DNA of 64,000 bases from JACJYC01 sp964558465. GTDB taxonomy: Bacteria; Bacteroidota; Bacteroidia; Chitinophagales; Saprospiraceae. Both the position numbers and the translations under genes were made by a program. The DNA is taken from contig CAZLEF010000001.1 of NCBI GenBank assembly GCA_964558465.1, positions 352,770 to 416,769 of the forward strand, given 5' to 3'. A model generated the notes under the pieces. That model ran no database searches, had not been told where the DNA came from, and saw only the letters and a list, made by a program, of their open reading frames with translations. Shown in pieces: positions 19,867 through 28,232 of this stretch; the first letter of the stretch is position 1, and each line of letters opens with the position of its first letter.

Positions 19867-20772
19867 TTATTTTTCCAGAACGTTTGCGCTGCCTGTTCCT
19901 GAAGCGACATGGATTTCTATACCGGAAGTACCAAATTTTTTGGTTTTTCGGATCATCCTGTTGCGTGTTTGGCCTTCCGATTCTTCTTTATCAAAACTGA
20001 ACGGAGCGGAAATTTTTCCGCCTTCTGTGCCGCATTCCATCACGAGTATACCGTCGAAAGGGTGTCCGTTATAATTCAGTTCGGAAGCGCCGGTTCCGGA
20101 ATTGACCCCGAGATCCGCCTTGACCGGCCCGCCCAAACTCAGGGAGACGTGACCGGTACCAGAATTGAAACTGGATTGGCCGGTAACCGACACCTTTTCC
20201 GCACGAATATTGCCTGTGCCGGAATTGGCGGAAATCGCCCCGCTTACCTGGCTGATGACCAGGTTGCCCGTGCCGGAATTCAGTTGAAAACTGCCTTCGG
20301 AATCCTGTATTTCAATGTCTCCGGTTCCGTTGTTCAGGCGAATTTTACCACCAACTCCGGCGAGTCTGACCCGCCCGGCGCCGATATTGCCTTCCAGTTC
20401 TGCGGAAAAATCTTTCAGATCAGCCTCTCCGGCCCCAATATTCATCCATAAATCGGTGTTTTCAGGAAGATTCAGCGTCCAGTTGCTTTTTTCCTTGTTG
20501 CTGCGGGCCGACGATTTTTCCTTGATCGTGAGTTTGCCGCCCTTGGTTCCCATTTCCAGGGTGACGTTTTCTTCATCGTAGCTGCCGGTTACTTCTACTG
20601 CCCCCGAGGCGCTTTTTCCAACTTTCAGGTCGCCGTAGGCAATGTTGATCCAGATATCTTTAATGTCCTTGTAATCTTGCCGGACATGGGCGGTTTGCCC
20701 TGAAACGGCAGAAAACGCAAAGAAAAAAAGAACGGAAAAAAGGATGGAAGGATAAACTGATGAAGTTTTCAT
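19867..20772 (-). CDS. secreted DUF4097-like beta-ladder protein
   Basis: The protein has 301 residues with a signal peptide ending near residue 25 (VSGQTA). The body is a regular ladder of short beta strands in which N(N/S)GTG turns recur five times between about residues 147 and 230, roughly every 19 residues (NNGTGDIEI, NSGTGNLVI, NSGTGNIRA, NSGTGHVSL, NSGTGASEL). This is typical of DUF4097/polymer-forming adhesin-like folds. Such proteins are often near membrane-stress or permease genes in Bacteroidota, but no biochemical role is established. It is embedded in the permease run, 31 bases after paralogue G and 55 before paralogue F. It could be a periplasmic or surface scaffold for these permeases. 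Confidence 0.75.
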   Translation of the reverse strand: MKTSSVYPSILFSVLFFFAFSAVSGQTAHVRQDYKDIKDIWINIAYGDLKVGKSASGAVEVTGSYDEENVTLEMGTKGGKLTIKEKSSARSNKEKSNWTLNLPENTDLWMNIGAGEADLKDFSAELEGNIGAGRVRLAGVGGKIRLNNGTGDIEIQDSEGSFQLNSGTGNLVISQVSGAISANSGTGNIRAEKVSVTGQSSFNSGTGHVSLSLGGPVKADLGVNSGTGASELNYNGHPFDGILVMECGTEGGKISAPFSFDKEESEGQTRNRMIRKTKKFGTSGIEIHVASGTGSANVLEK

Positions 20773-20803
20773 AATGAAATGTTTTTGATATATTTAACGA
20801 TCA

Positions 20804-23170
20804 TTATTCTTCTCTTAATACATCCGACAATTGCACGGTGGTCATCTGGTAAGTCTGCCGCCCAACCGCGATTGCCCCAGTGACGAGAACGATTATATTG
20901 GCCAGCACAAACGGCATGACCCCCAGTTCCAGCTCGCCGGTGTATTGTTCAAAATTGCGAAAGACCAGCTGTATGCCGATAAAGCTGACCCCAGATGCAA
21001 TACTGCCCGATATAAGCAGCATGAGCAGAAAATTTTTGTTGACCAGCAGGATGATCTGGGATACCGACGCCCCCAACACTTTCCGGACGCCCATTTCTTT
21101 TACGTTCCGGGTATAATGCTGCGCCGCCAACCCGTACAATCCCATACAAGCGATCAGGAGCGCCAGCCCTGCCAGGTAGCCGATACTTTTTGCAACATTG
21201 GTATAGCTCCTGTTAAATCCTTCGAATACATCGCTTTGGAAAAAGTAATCGAACGGGGCGTCTTTGAAAAGCCGGCTCCAACTGCTTTGGATATCCGATG
21301 CTACTTTTTCACCTGTTTCGGGTTCGAACCGGGCAACTAAATAGCCATAATCGTTTTCCGCAGAAGGAAGAAATACGATCGGCTGTTTGGCGCCCGATCC
21401 AAAAAATTTGAAATCTTTGACTACCCCCGCCACCAGATACGGTTTACCCCCAACCCGGAGGGTTTGCCCGACGGGATCGCTCCAGCCTTGCCCGGCAACG
21501 AAAGTTTCATTGACCACCGCTGCGTCACTGGTCTCCCCGTTGTCGAGGTTTTCATCAAAAAAACGGCCGGCCTTCAGGCCCAAGCCCAGTGCCTGGAAAT
21601 AACCCGGCCCGACATCGTATCTGACAACTTCTTGTTTTTTATCCGCGATCAAGGCTGTTTCCCGGCTTTGAAAATGCCCGATATGGTGAAACGCCCCCGC
21701 GACTCCGGTTATATGGGGGCTTTTGAGGGCTTCGTCGCGCAATAACCCGTAACGCCCGTTTTCGTTTAATGGCACAACCAAGGTGTTACCGGGGTTATAG
21801 CCCCAGTCCATATTTGCCCATTGCGATCCGGTAAACGCCAATACCACTGTGACAATCACGGACATAAAAGCCAGTACAAATTGCAGGGTCAGAAATAACC
21901 GGGACAACACGTTTTTGCCGCCGAATTTCTGTTTCCCGCTGAAAATGACCGTCGGTTTGAACGAGGAGATATAAAATGCCGGATAAGCCCCCGACGCCAA
22001 CCCCGTGAAAACCAGCAAACCCACCAGGAAAAACCACAGCCCTGAATTGTCTGAAAACGAAAGTGAAACTTGCATCACCATCGTATGATTGAACAACGGG
22101 ACCAGCAAAAGATCCGTCAAGACCAAACCCAGCAACAAGGCCCCAAAACAAAGCACGAGGTTCTCCGTCAGGAACTGGGCGATCAATTGTTTTCTGCCGC
22201 CGCCCATCACTTTTCGGATGCCGATCTCCTTCAGGCGTTGGGTAATGGACCCCAGCGAAATATTGATGTAATTGAAACAGGACAAAGCCATCATCAGAAG
22301 GGCGATCAGGGAGAACACCAAGGCAAGGAGCGGCTGGGCAGCTTCCGCCGGCCGGTTGTATACCTGGTAAGCATCCGGAGCAGGATGCCGCAGATTGTCA
22401 AATAAAAATGATTTTACCGGATTGAGCGGATTGACCGCGTTGTACAACCCGACGTACCGGTCCATTCCGCGCTCCAGTGCCCGAATATCCTCCGGTTGGC
22501 GAACCTGTATAAAAACCCCGGTCGCGTGTTTTGTCCACAGGTTGGATCCATCCGCCGGAACTCCGTCCTGGATCCCTGCCAGGAAACTGAACAAAAACCC
22601 TGCGTTTTGAGGAAACGGACGGGCCACACCCTGAACGGTAAATTGCTTTTTTTGCTGATTTTGGTCCGTAACGGTGATCTGACGCCCCAACGGCATTTCC
22701 CGGCCGAAATATTTTTCAGCCATGGCTGAGCTCAAAATAACAGCGTCCGGATCAGCCAGCGCCCCGGGGTTTCCGATGGCCAGCGGGAAGGTGAACATTT
22801 GCAGGAACCCCGTATCGGCATAGGTGATCAGTTCTTCAAACAGGGTTCCGTTCATGGTCACGCTGATCCCCTGGTTTTCAACCCTGACCGCGCGCTCAAC
22901 CTGGGGGAAATCGGCTTTCAGGGCCCGGGCAATCTGCTCCGGCGCATTTCCCCAGGTCTGGAGGGTTTGTTCGTTTTCCACCTGGTATTCCACCATGTAG
23001 ATCCGGTCGCCGTTGACATGGAAGTTGTCCAGTGTCCAGTAGTTCTGCAAAAAAAGAAATACGGCGATCACGCAAGCCGTAGCGATCGACAATCCAAGTA
23101 TATTGATCGCAGATACCAGTTTATTGGCCCGCAGATTGCGGTAAGCCAGGACCAGGTAGGTTCTGATCAT
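20804..23170 (-). CDS. FtsX/MacB-like ABC permease, divergent (paralogue G)
   Basis: A permease of 788 residues, the shortest and most divergent of the nine. The first FtsX motif is QRLKEIGIRKVMGGGRKQL and the second NVKEMGVRKVLGASVSQII followed by LLVNKNF rather than LLSKDF. The carboxy terminus is VQLSDVLREE, lacking the SLRSE or SLKNE ending of the other eight. The last membrane helices (VMPFVLANIIVLVTGAIAVG) also differ. Both periplasmic domains are present. It follows paralogue H by 42 bases. The divergence suggests an older duplication or a different role within the set, for instance pairing with another permease. Confidence 0.88.
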   Translation of the reverse strand: MIRTYLVLAYRNLRANKLVSAINILGLSIATACVIAVFLFLQNYWTLDNFHVNGDRIYMVEYQVENEQTLQTWGNAPEQIARALKADFPQVERAVRVENQGISVTMNGTLFEELITYADTGFLQMFTFPLAIGNPGALADPDAVILSSAMAEKYFGREMPLGRQITVTDQNQQKKQFTVQGVARPFPQNAGFLFSFLAGIQDGVPADGSNLWTKHATGVFIQVRQPEDIRALERGMDRYVGLYNAVNPLNPVKSFLFDNLRHPAPDAYQVYNRPAEAAQPLLALVFSLIALLMMALSCFNYINISLGSITQRLKEIGIRKVMGGGRKQLIAQFLTENLVLCFGALLLGLVLTDLLLVPLFNHTMVMQVSLSFSDNSGLWFFLVGLLVFTGLASGAYPAFYISSFKPTVIFSGKQKFGGKNVLSRLFLTLQFVLAFMSVIVTVVLAFTGSQWANMDWGYNPGNTLVVPLNENGRYGLLRDEALKSPHITGVAGAFHHIGHFQSRETALIADKKQEVVRYDVGPGYFQALGLGLKAGRFFDENLDNGETSDAAVVNETFVAGQGWSDPVGQTLRVGGKPYLVAGVVKDFKFFGSGAKQPIVFLPSAENDYGYLVARFEPETGEKVASDIQSSWSRLFKDAPFDYFFQSDVFEGFNRSYTNVAKSIGYLAGLALLIACMGLYGLAAQHYTRNVKEMGVRKVLGASVSQIILLVNKNFLLMLLISGSIASGVSFIGIQLVFRNFEQYTGELELGVMPFVLANIIVLVTGAIAVGRQTYQMTTVQLSDVLREE

Positions 23171-23212
23171 TTATCTTTTTTTTAATTTTAATACAAAGTT
23201 TAGGCCGTCCGG

Positions 23213-25615
23213 TCATTCGCTGCGCAGGCTCCTGACCGGATCGGATACCGCGGCCCTGAACGCCTGAAGGCCCACCGTCAGGAAAGCGATCAGGATCGCC
23301 ATCATTCCCGCTACGGCAAAAGCCCACCAGGGAATACTGACCCGGTAAGCGAAATCCGACAGCCACCGGTCCATAAGATACCACGCCACCGGGGCCGCGA
23401 TAAATAGGGAGATTACCACCAACCGGAGAAAATCTTTCGACAACAAGCCCACTATTCCCGTCGCAGTGGCGCCCAGCACCTTGCGGATGCCGATTTCTTT
23501 GGTGCGGTTTGAAGCCGCCATGGCGGCCAGACCAAACAGCCCCAGGCAGGCAATGAAAAGCGACAGCGAGGAAAATATCACAAACAAAGTCTGCATTTTT
23601 CGCTCGTTGCCGTATTGCTCCGCCACCCTGGCGTCCACAAAGGCGTAATCGAGGGGGACTTCCGGCAGCCGTTTTTTCCATACGCTTTCCAGGTGGTAAA
23701 TCGCCGTTTTGGCATTGTTCAGGTCGGTTTTGACCGATATCCTGCCGCCGCCCCGGGCAAAATGGATCACCAGCGCTTCGACCGGTTTGTGCAGGGTTTC
23801 AAAGTTAAAATCCTTGACGACGCCGACTACATATTTGGCGTCCTCGCCGGTTCCGAACCGTTTTCCGAGGGCATTTTCGGGTTTTTGCCAGCCGAACGTG
23901 CGCACGGCCGCCTCGTTGACCATGACCGCTTTGGCGGTATCCGTCGCGATGTCCGGCGAAAAAAATCTGCCCGCCGCCAGTTGCATGTCATAGGTATCGA
24001 AAAAATCGGGCTGTACGCTCAGGCGGTAGGCGCTGGTAGAGATTTCGTTGCCTTCGAGGTCTTCCGTAAAGGTCCAGCCGTTGCCCAGCCCGCCCACCAG
24101 GCTGCCGCCGTGCAGGGTGACCGATTCGATCGCCGGATTCGAAAGCAACTCGTTGCGCAAAGCAGCGTACCGCCGGCTCACTTCAGCCGCGCCCCAGGTA
24201 CTGATCTCCACTACGGCTTTGGGGTTGTATCCCTGGTCCTTTTCCTGGATATACGCCATCTGCCGGCGGATGATCAGGATGCCTGCGATCAGCGCAATAG
24301 TGGCCGTAAACTGGAAAACGACCAGGGCCTTGCTCATCCAGTTGCCTTGAGCGCTGTTTTTGAAAAGGCCTTTTAAGGTCCTGGCCGGCTGGAACGCCGA
24401 AATGACCAGAGAAGGATAAAGCCCCGCCAGGCCGCCCAGCGCAAGGATAAAACCGGCAAACAGCAGGCCGTTCCGCAAGGTGGGTTCAAGCGAATAGGGT
24501 TGTTCGGCGAGCCTTGAAAAGGCAGGCAGCAAAATCTGGAAAATGCCCAGGCCGACCAGCGTGGCGAGGGCAACGGTGGCCACCGATTCGGTCAGGTATT
24601 GGGCCATCAACTGCCGCCGTTGCGCCCCCACTACTTTCCGCACGCCCGTTTCCCTGGCCCGGTTGACCATACCGGCGGTGGTCAGGTTGACGTAATTGAT
24701 GCCTGCCAGCAGCAATACGATCAACCCTACGCTGCCAAAAACCCAAACCCTCGACAGGCTGCCGTTCGACGGCGTGTCGTACCGGAGGCTGGATTGCAGG
24801 TGCACGTCGCGGATGGGCTGGAGGTGGTAGGTGTAACTCATTTTGAACGAATCCTGCTCTGCGCCGGCATACCGGACGAACACCTCGTTCATATGTTTTT
24901 CGGCCTCCTTCCAGGCTGCGGCGTCGCGCAACCTGGCGTAGGTGTACATCCATCCGCCGAGCCATAGCTGGTCCACGTCAGGAATCCCCCAGTTGGCGGC
25001 GGCCTGTTGTTTGAGGTGGCTCATGGGGATTACTCCGGTAAACCGGATCTGGGAATTGGCCGGCGGGTCCACCGCCACGGCGCTTACCGTCAGGAGGCTG
25101 CTCCCGTCGTATGTCAGGGTTTTGCCGACCGGGTTTTCATTGCCGAACAGTTTTCTGGCCAGTTGTTCCGACAAAACGATGCTGCCCGGCTGGGCAAGCG
25201 CCCGGTCAGGATCGCCCGACACCAGCGGGAAGGTAAAAAAGCGGAAAAAGTTGGAATCCGCCACGATCAGGTCCTGCTCGAAAAAATGGCGGTCGCCCAC
25301 GCTGATTTTTCCGCTTCCGTCGGTCCACCGGCAGGCCGCCTCCATTTCCGGCATCTCTCTGGGCAGGTTGGCGCCCAGGGCCGGCCCGCAGGGGGCTTGC
25401 GAAAAGGATTCGCTTTCGCTTTTGAACGTATTCGACAGCCGGAAGATCCGGTCGGCGTCCGTATGGAAATTGTCGTAGGTCAGTTCCCGCTCCACCCAGA
25501 CGCCGATGAACAGGCAAACGGCGATCCCGACGGAAAGCCCCAGGATATTCAGGGCGCTGATGAATTTGTTTCGCGCGATATTGCGCAACGCCAGTTTGAT
25601 ATAGGTCCGGATCAT
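23213..25615 (-). CDS. FtsX/MacB-like ABC permease (paralogue H)
   Basis: A permease of 800 residues from the ATG at 25615 (MIRTYIKLALRNIARNKF). The 56-codon extension open to 25783 overlaps the end of paralogue I and is rejected. The first FtsX motif is NRARETGVRKVVGAQRRQL, with Thr replacing the usual Ile or Val, and the second RTKEIGIRKVLGATATGIV followed by GLLSKDF. The end is DPVRSLRSE. The start (MIRTYIKLALRN) is strikingly similar to that of paralogue G (MIRTYLVLAYRN), its downstream neighbour. It lies 53 bases after paralogue I. It probably works in the inner membrane with an unidentified ATPase. Confidence 0.9.
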   Translation of the reverse strand: MIRTYIKLALRNIARNKFISALNILGLSVGIAVCLFIGVWVERELTYDNFHTDADRIFRLSNTFKSESESFSQAPCGPALGANLPREMPEMEAACRWTDGSGKISVGDRHFFEQDLIVADSNFFRFFTFPLVSGDPDRALAQPGSIVLSEQLARKLFGNENPVGKTLTYDGSSLLTVSAVAVDPPANSQIRFTGVIPMSHLKQQAAANWGIPDVDQLWLGGWMYTYARLRDAAAWKEAEKHMNEVFVRYAGAEQDSFKMSYTYHLQPIRDVHLQSSLRYDTPSNGSLSRVWVFGSVGLIVLLLAGINYVNLTTAGMVNRARETGVRKVVGAQRRQLMAQYLTESVATVALATLVGLGIFQILLPAFSRLAEQPYSLEPTLRNGLLFAGFILALGGLAGLYPSLVISAFQPARTLKGLFKNSAQGNWMSKALVVFQFTATIALIAGILIIRRQMAYIQEKDQGYNPKAVVEISTWGAAEVSRRYAALRNELLSNPAIESVTLHGGSLVGGLGNGWTFTEDLEGNEISTSAYRLSVQPDFFDTYDMQLAAGRFFSPDIATDTAKAVMVNEAAVRTFGWQKPENALGKRFGTGEDAKYVVGVVKDFNFETLHKPVEALVIHFARGGGRISVKTDLNNAKTAIYHLESVWKKRLPEVPLDYAFVDARVAEQYGNERKMQTLFVIFSSLSLFIACLGLFGLAAMAASNRTKEIGIRKVLGATATGIVGLLSKDFLRLVVISLFIAAPVAWYLMDRWLSDFAYRVSIPWWAFAVAGMMAILIAFLTVGLQAFRAAVSDPVRSLRSE

Positions 25616-25668
25616 CTTTTTGAATTGATTGATTAATAAATCAGGTTTCCCGTTCCGGTAACAGAAGG

Positions 25669-28074
25669 TTATTCCGACCTGAGGCTGTCCACCGGGTTCG
25701 CCATCGCCGCCCGGACGGTTTGGGAGCCAATCGTCAGAATACCCAATAGCAGGAGCAGGGAGACGCCCGGGAGGAGCGCCCATAAATCAAGGTCGATGTG
25801 AAAAGCAAAAGACTGCAGGAATTGGCTGCCTAAAAAATAACTGACCGGCAACCCGGCCAGAATGGCTGCCGCCATGACCCCGAGAAACCCTCCCGACAAC
25901 AGCTTGCTGATATCCCACACGCCCGCTCCGACCACTTTCCGGATACCGACTTCCTTCGCCCTCGATTCGACGGTAAATATGGCCATGCCCAACAACCCGA
26001 GGCAGGCGATCGTGATGGCCAGAAAGGCGATGAACCCCATAATATAGGTTATATCGCGGTAGTCGGCGTAGGTTTCCTGGATCGTTTCGTCAAAAAAACG
26101 GGCCTCGAAAGAGAGCGATTCGTCTATCTTTTTCCATTCTTTTTCCAGGGCTGAAAGGGTAGCGGGAATATCCCCGCCGCTCAGCCGGATATTGAGGATA
26201 TTCCATTGGTCGGGCTGGTACCGCAGCAACAAGGGTTCGATTTCGTAATCAAGGGGTTTAAAATGAAAATCCTTCAATACCCCCGTAATGGCCACCCGGG
26301 TACTATCCTCCAGCCAAATCGTTTTACCGACGGCTTCGCTGGGCGTGCCGAGGCCGAAACTTTCCACGAATTTTTCATTGACGATCACAAACCGCTCCTG
26401 CTGTTGGGCAGGGTCTTCGGGAAAGCGGTTGCCCGCCAGGAGGGTCAGCCCCAGGTTGTCCACGTAGTTATGGTCCACGCTGTAATCCCGCACGCCCAAC
26501 GGGTCGTCGCCCTCGTTGACCCGGACGTCCGCCTTGCTGTCCCGAAAAGTGGCCATACTGTGCGAAATGGCGCTGACCCTTTCCACTCCCGGAACCTTGC
26601 TGACGGCCTGCGCCACCCGCTCGTAGGGCAGCGACTGCAATTGAAGGTTGAGGATATTTTCCCGGTCGAAGCCGTAATCTTTGGCCACCGCATACTCCGT
26701 TTGCCGGTAGAGAATGGTGACGATTGAAATGAACACCAGCGATAACCCGAATTGCAGGCCGAGCAGCGCCTTTCGCAGCCCGATCCGCCGGAAAAACCGG
26801 ATATTTTCCAGTTTTTGAAGGATAACAATGGGTTTGAACCCCGATAAAAACCCGGCGGGCAAAGCCCCGGCGACCAGCCCGGCCGCAACAGCAAATAATC
26901 CGAACCAGGCATACAGGCGGCCGTCTTCCGCCAGGGTCAGATCGAAGGTGCTGATCATGCCGATTTGCCGGAAACCTGGCAGGATCGCCTGCAGGATCAG
27001 GTACCCCGCCGACAAGGCGATGAGGGCAAACAAAACGCTTTCGCTCAGAAACTGCGCAAAAACCTGCCGCCGCGAAGCGCCCATTACTTTCCGGACGCCC
27101 ACTTCCCGTGCCCGGGTCAGCGCCCTTGCAATGGTCAGGTTGGTGTAGTTAAAACAGGCGAGCAACATCACCACCAGGCTCAGGCCGCCCAGAAACCACA
27201 ACAGGATGGCGGGCATTCCACCGCCCATGCTGTTGGATAACATCGGGCCGGGTGTGATCTTTCCCAGGGGCTGGAAATCAAAGCGGTACCCTGCGTCGCG
27301 GCTCTCCAGTTCCAGGCCGGCGTACTTGTCTTTTGCAATGCCGGCCAACCCGTTTTCCAGGGCTTCGGGGTCGCCGCCTTTTTTCAGCAGAAAATAGTTG
27401 TAGGTGAAGTAGTAATTGTTCCAGTTGTCGAGCACCGGCGGTATCGCCCCCTGTTTTTCCATAACCGGCAGGGTGGACAGGGAGGCCAGGGCTTCAAACC
27501 GGATATGCGACTTGCCCCGGGGGGCAGCCAGTAGGCCGGTTACTTTAAAATCACCGGTTCCCGGGTAAGTCAGGGTTTTTCCTATGGGATCGGCATCACC
27601 GAACAGCCGCTTGGCCGTCTCCGGAGTGACAACGACGCTGAAGGGTTCTTTCAGGGCTTCCGCAGGATCGCCGGCTTGCAGCGGAAAACTGAAAATTTCA
27701 AAAAAAGACGGCTCGGTAAAAAAGCCTTCTACCGGCAACTGCTTCCCATCCACCTCAACCGTTCCGTTGAAAAGGTTTACCAGGCTGACCCCTTTTTCCA
27801 CATCGGCGTACTGGTCTGCCAGGGTCTTTCCAACCGGGAACGGCGAGGAAGCGTAAGCCTCAACCCCGCCTCCTTTCCGGATCGCTTCCGTATTGATCCG
27901 GTAAATCCGGCCGGCGTCCCGGTGAAAATCGTCGAAACTGTTCATGTCCTTGATGAGCATGATCACCAGGAGGCAAACGGACATGCTGACGGCCAGGCCA
28001 AAAATATTAATAGAGGAAAAGGCTTTGTGTTTCCACATCAGCCGAAGGGCAATGAGCAGGTTGTTTTTGATCAT
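25669..28074 (-). CDS. FtsX/MacB-like ABC permease (paralogue I), first gene of run
   Basis: A permease of 801 residues from the ATG at 28074 (MIKNNLLIALRLMWKHKAF). The first FtsX motif is TRAREVGVRKVMGASRRQV and the second RAKEVGIRKVVGAGVWDIS, followed by KLLSGGF. The carboxy terminus is NPVDSLRSE. It is the first gene of the eight-permease run. The 158 bases upstream carry a near-perfect palindrome and a weak sigma-54-like element, so operon control probably acts here. Upstream on the same strand, the molybdenum hydroxylase large subunit ends at 28233, so read-through is possible. Confidence 0.9.
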   Translation of the reverse strand: MIKNNLLIALRLMWKHKAFSSINIFGLAVSMSVCLLVIMLIKDMNSFDDFHRDAGRIYRINTEAIRKGGGVEAYASSPFPVGKTLADQYADVEKGVSLVNLFNGTVEVDGKQLPVEGFFTEPSFFEIFSFPLQAGDPAEALKEPFSVVVTPETAKRLFGDADPIGKTLTYPGTGDFKVTGLLAAPRGKSHIRFEALASLSTLPVMEKQGAIPPVLDNWNNYYFTYNYFLLKKGGDPEALENGLAGIAKDKYAGLELESRDAGYRFDFQPLGKITPGPMLSNSMGGGMPAILLWFLGGLSLVVMLLACFNYTNLTIARALTRAREVGVRKVMGASRRQVFAQFLSESVLFALIALSAGYLILQAILPGFRQIGMISTFDLTLAEDGRLYAWFGLFAVAAGLVAGALPAGFLSGFKPIVILQKLENIRFFRRIGLRKALLGLQFGLSLVFISIVTILYRQTEYAVAKDYGFDRENILNLQLQSLPYERVAQAVSKVPGVERVSAISHSMATFRDSKADVRVNEGDDPLGVRDYSVDHNYVDNLGLTLLAGNRFPEDPAQQQERFVIVNEKFVESFGLGTPSEAVGKTIWLEDSTRVAITGVLKDFHFKPLDYEIEPLLLRYQPDQWNILNIRLSGGDIPATLSALEKEWKKIDESLSFEARFFDETIQETYADYRDITYIMGFIAFLAITIACLGLLGMAIFTVESRAKEVGIRKVVGAGVWDISKLLSGGFLGVMAAAILAGLPVSYFLGSQFLQSFAFHIDLDLWALLPGVSLLLLLGILTIGSQTVRAAMANPVDSLRSE

Positions 28075-28102
28075 AATACAGTCTGATGGTACCAATCAGA
28101 TT

Positions 28103-28120
28103 GTGCCAATGATCGTGCCA
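28103..28120 (-). promoter_or_regulatory. weak sigma-54-like element before permease operon
   Basis: On the minus strand TGGCAC (28115-28120) is followed after five bases by TTGGC (28105-28109), and TGGCAC itself recurs 12 bases on (28103-28108). The sigma-54 consensus is TGGCAC, five bases, TTGCA, so the minus-12 part has GG where GC is needed, and the spacing to the next GC is one base too long. It sits 30-45 bases before the ATG of paralogue I. I rate it as suggestive only. Confidence 0.25.
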
Positions 28121-28173
28121 TTAAAACAACGTATTGATAATCAGATTTTTATTATTTATTTAATAGTTCGTGA

Positions 28174-28210
28174 TTGTTCATAAATGGACAGGGATTGTCC
28201 GTTTATGAAC
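28174..28210. promoter_or_regulatory. 16-base palindrome, probable operator or enhancer site
   Basis: TGTTCATAAATGGACA (28174-28189) and TGTCCGTTTATGAACA (28195-28210) form an inverted repeat with one mismatch and a five-base loop. It lies between the stop of the molybdenum hydroxylase large subunit and the start of the permease run, about 100 bases upstream of the permease ATG. No T-run follows on either strand, so it is more like a protein-binding site than a terminator. The distance to the sigma-54-like element would fit an activator site. Confidence 0.55.
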
Positions 28211-28232
28211 AGCTCATTTAGCGGTCACTGCC

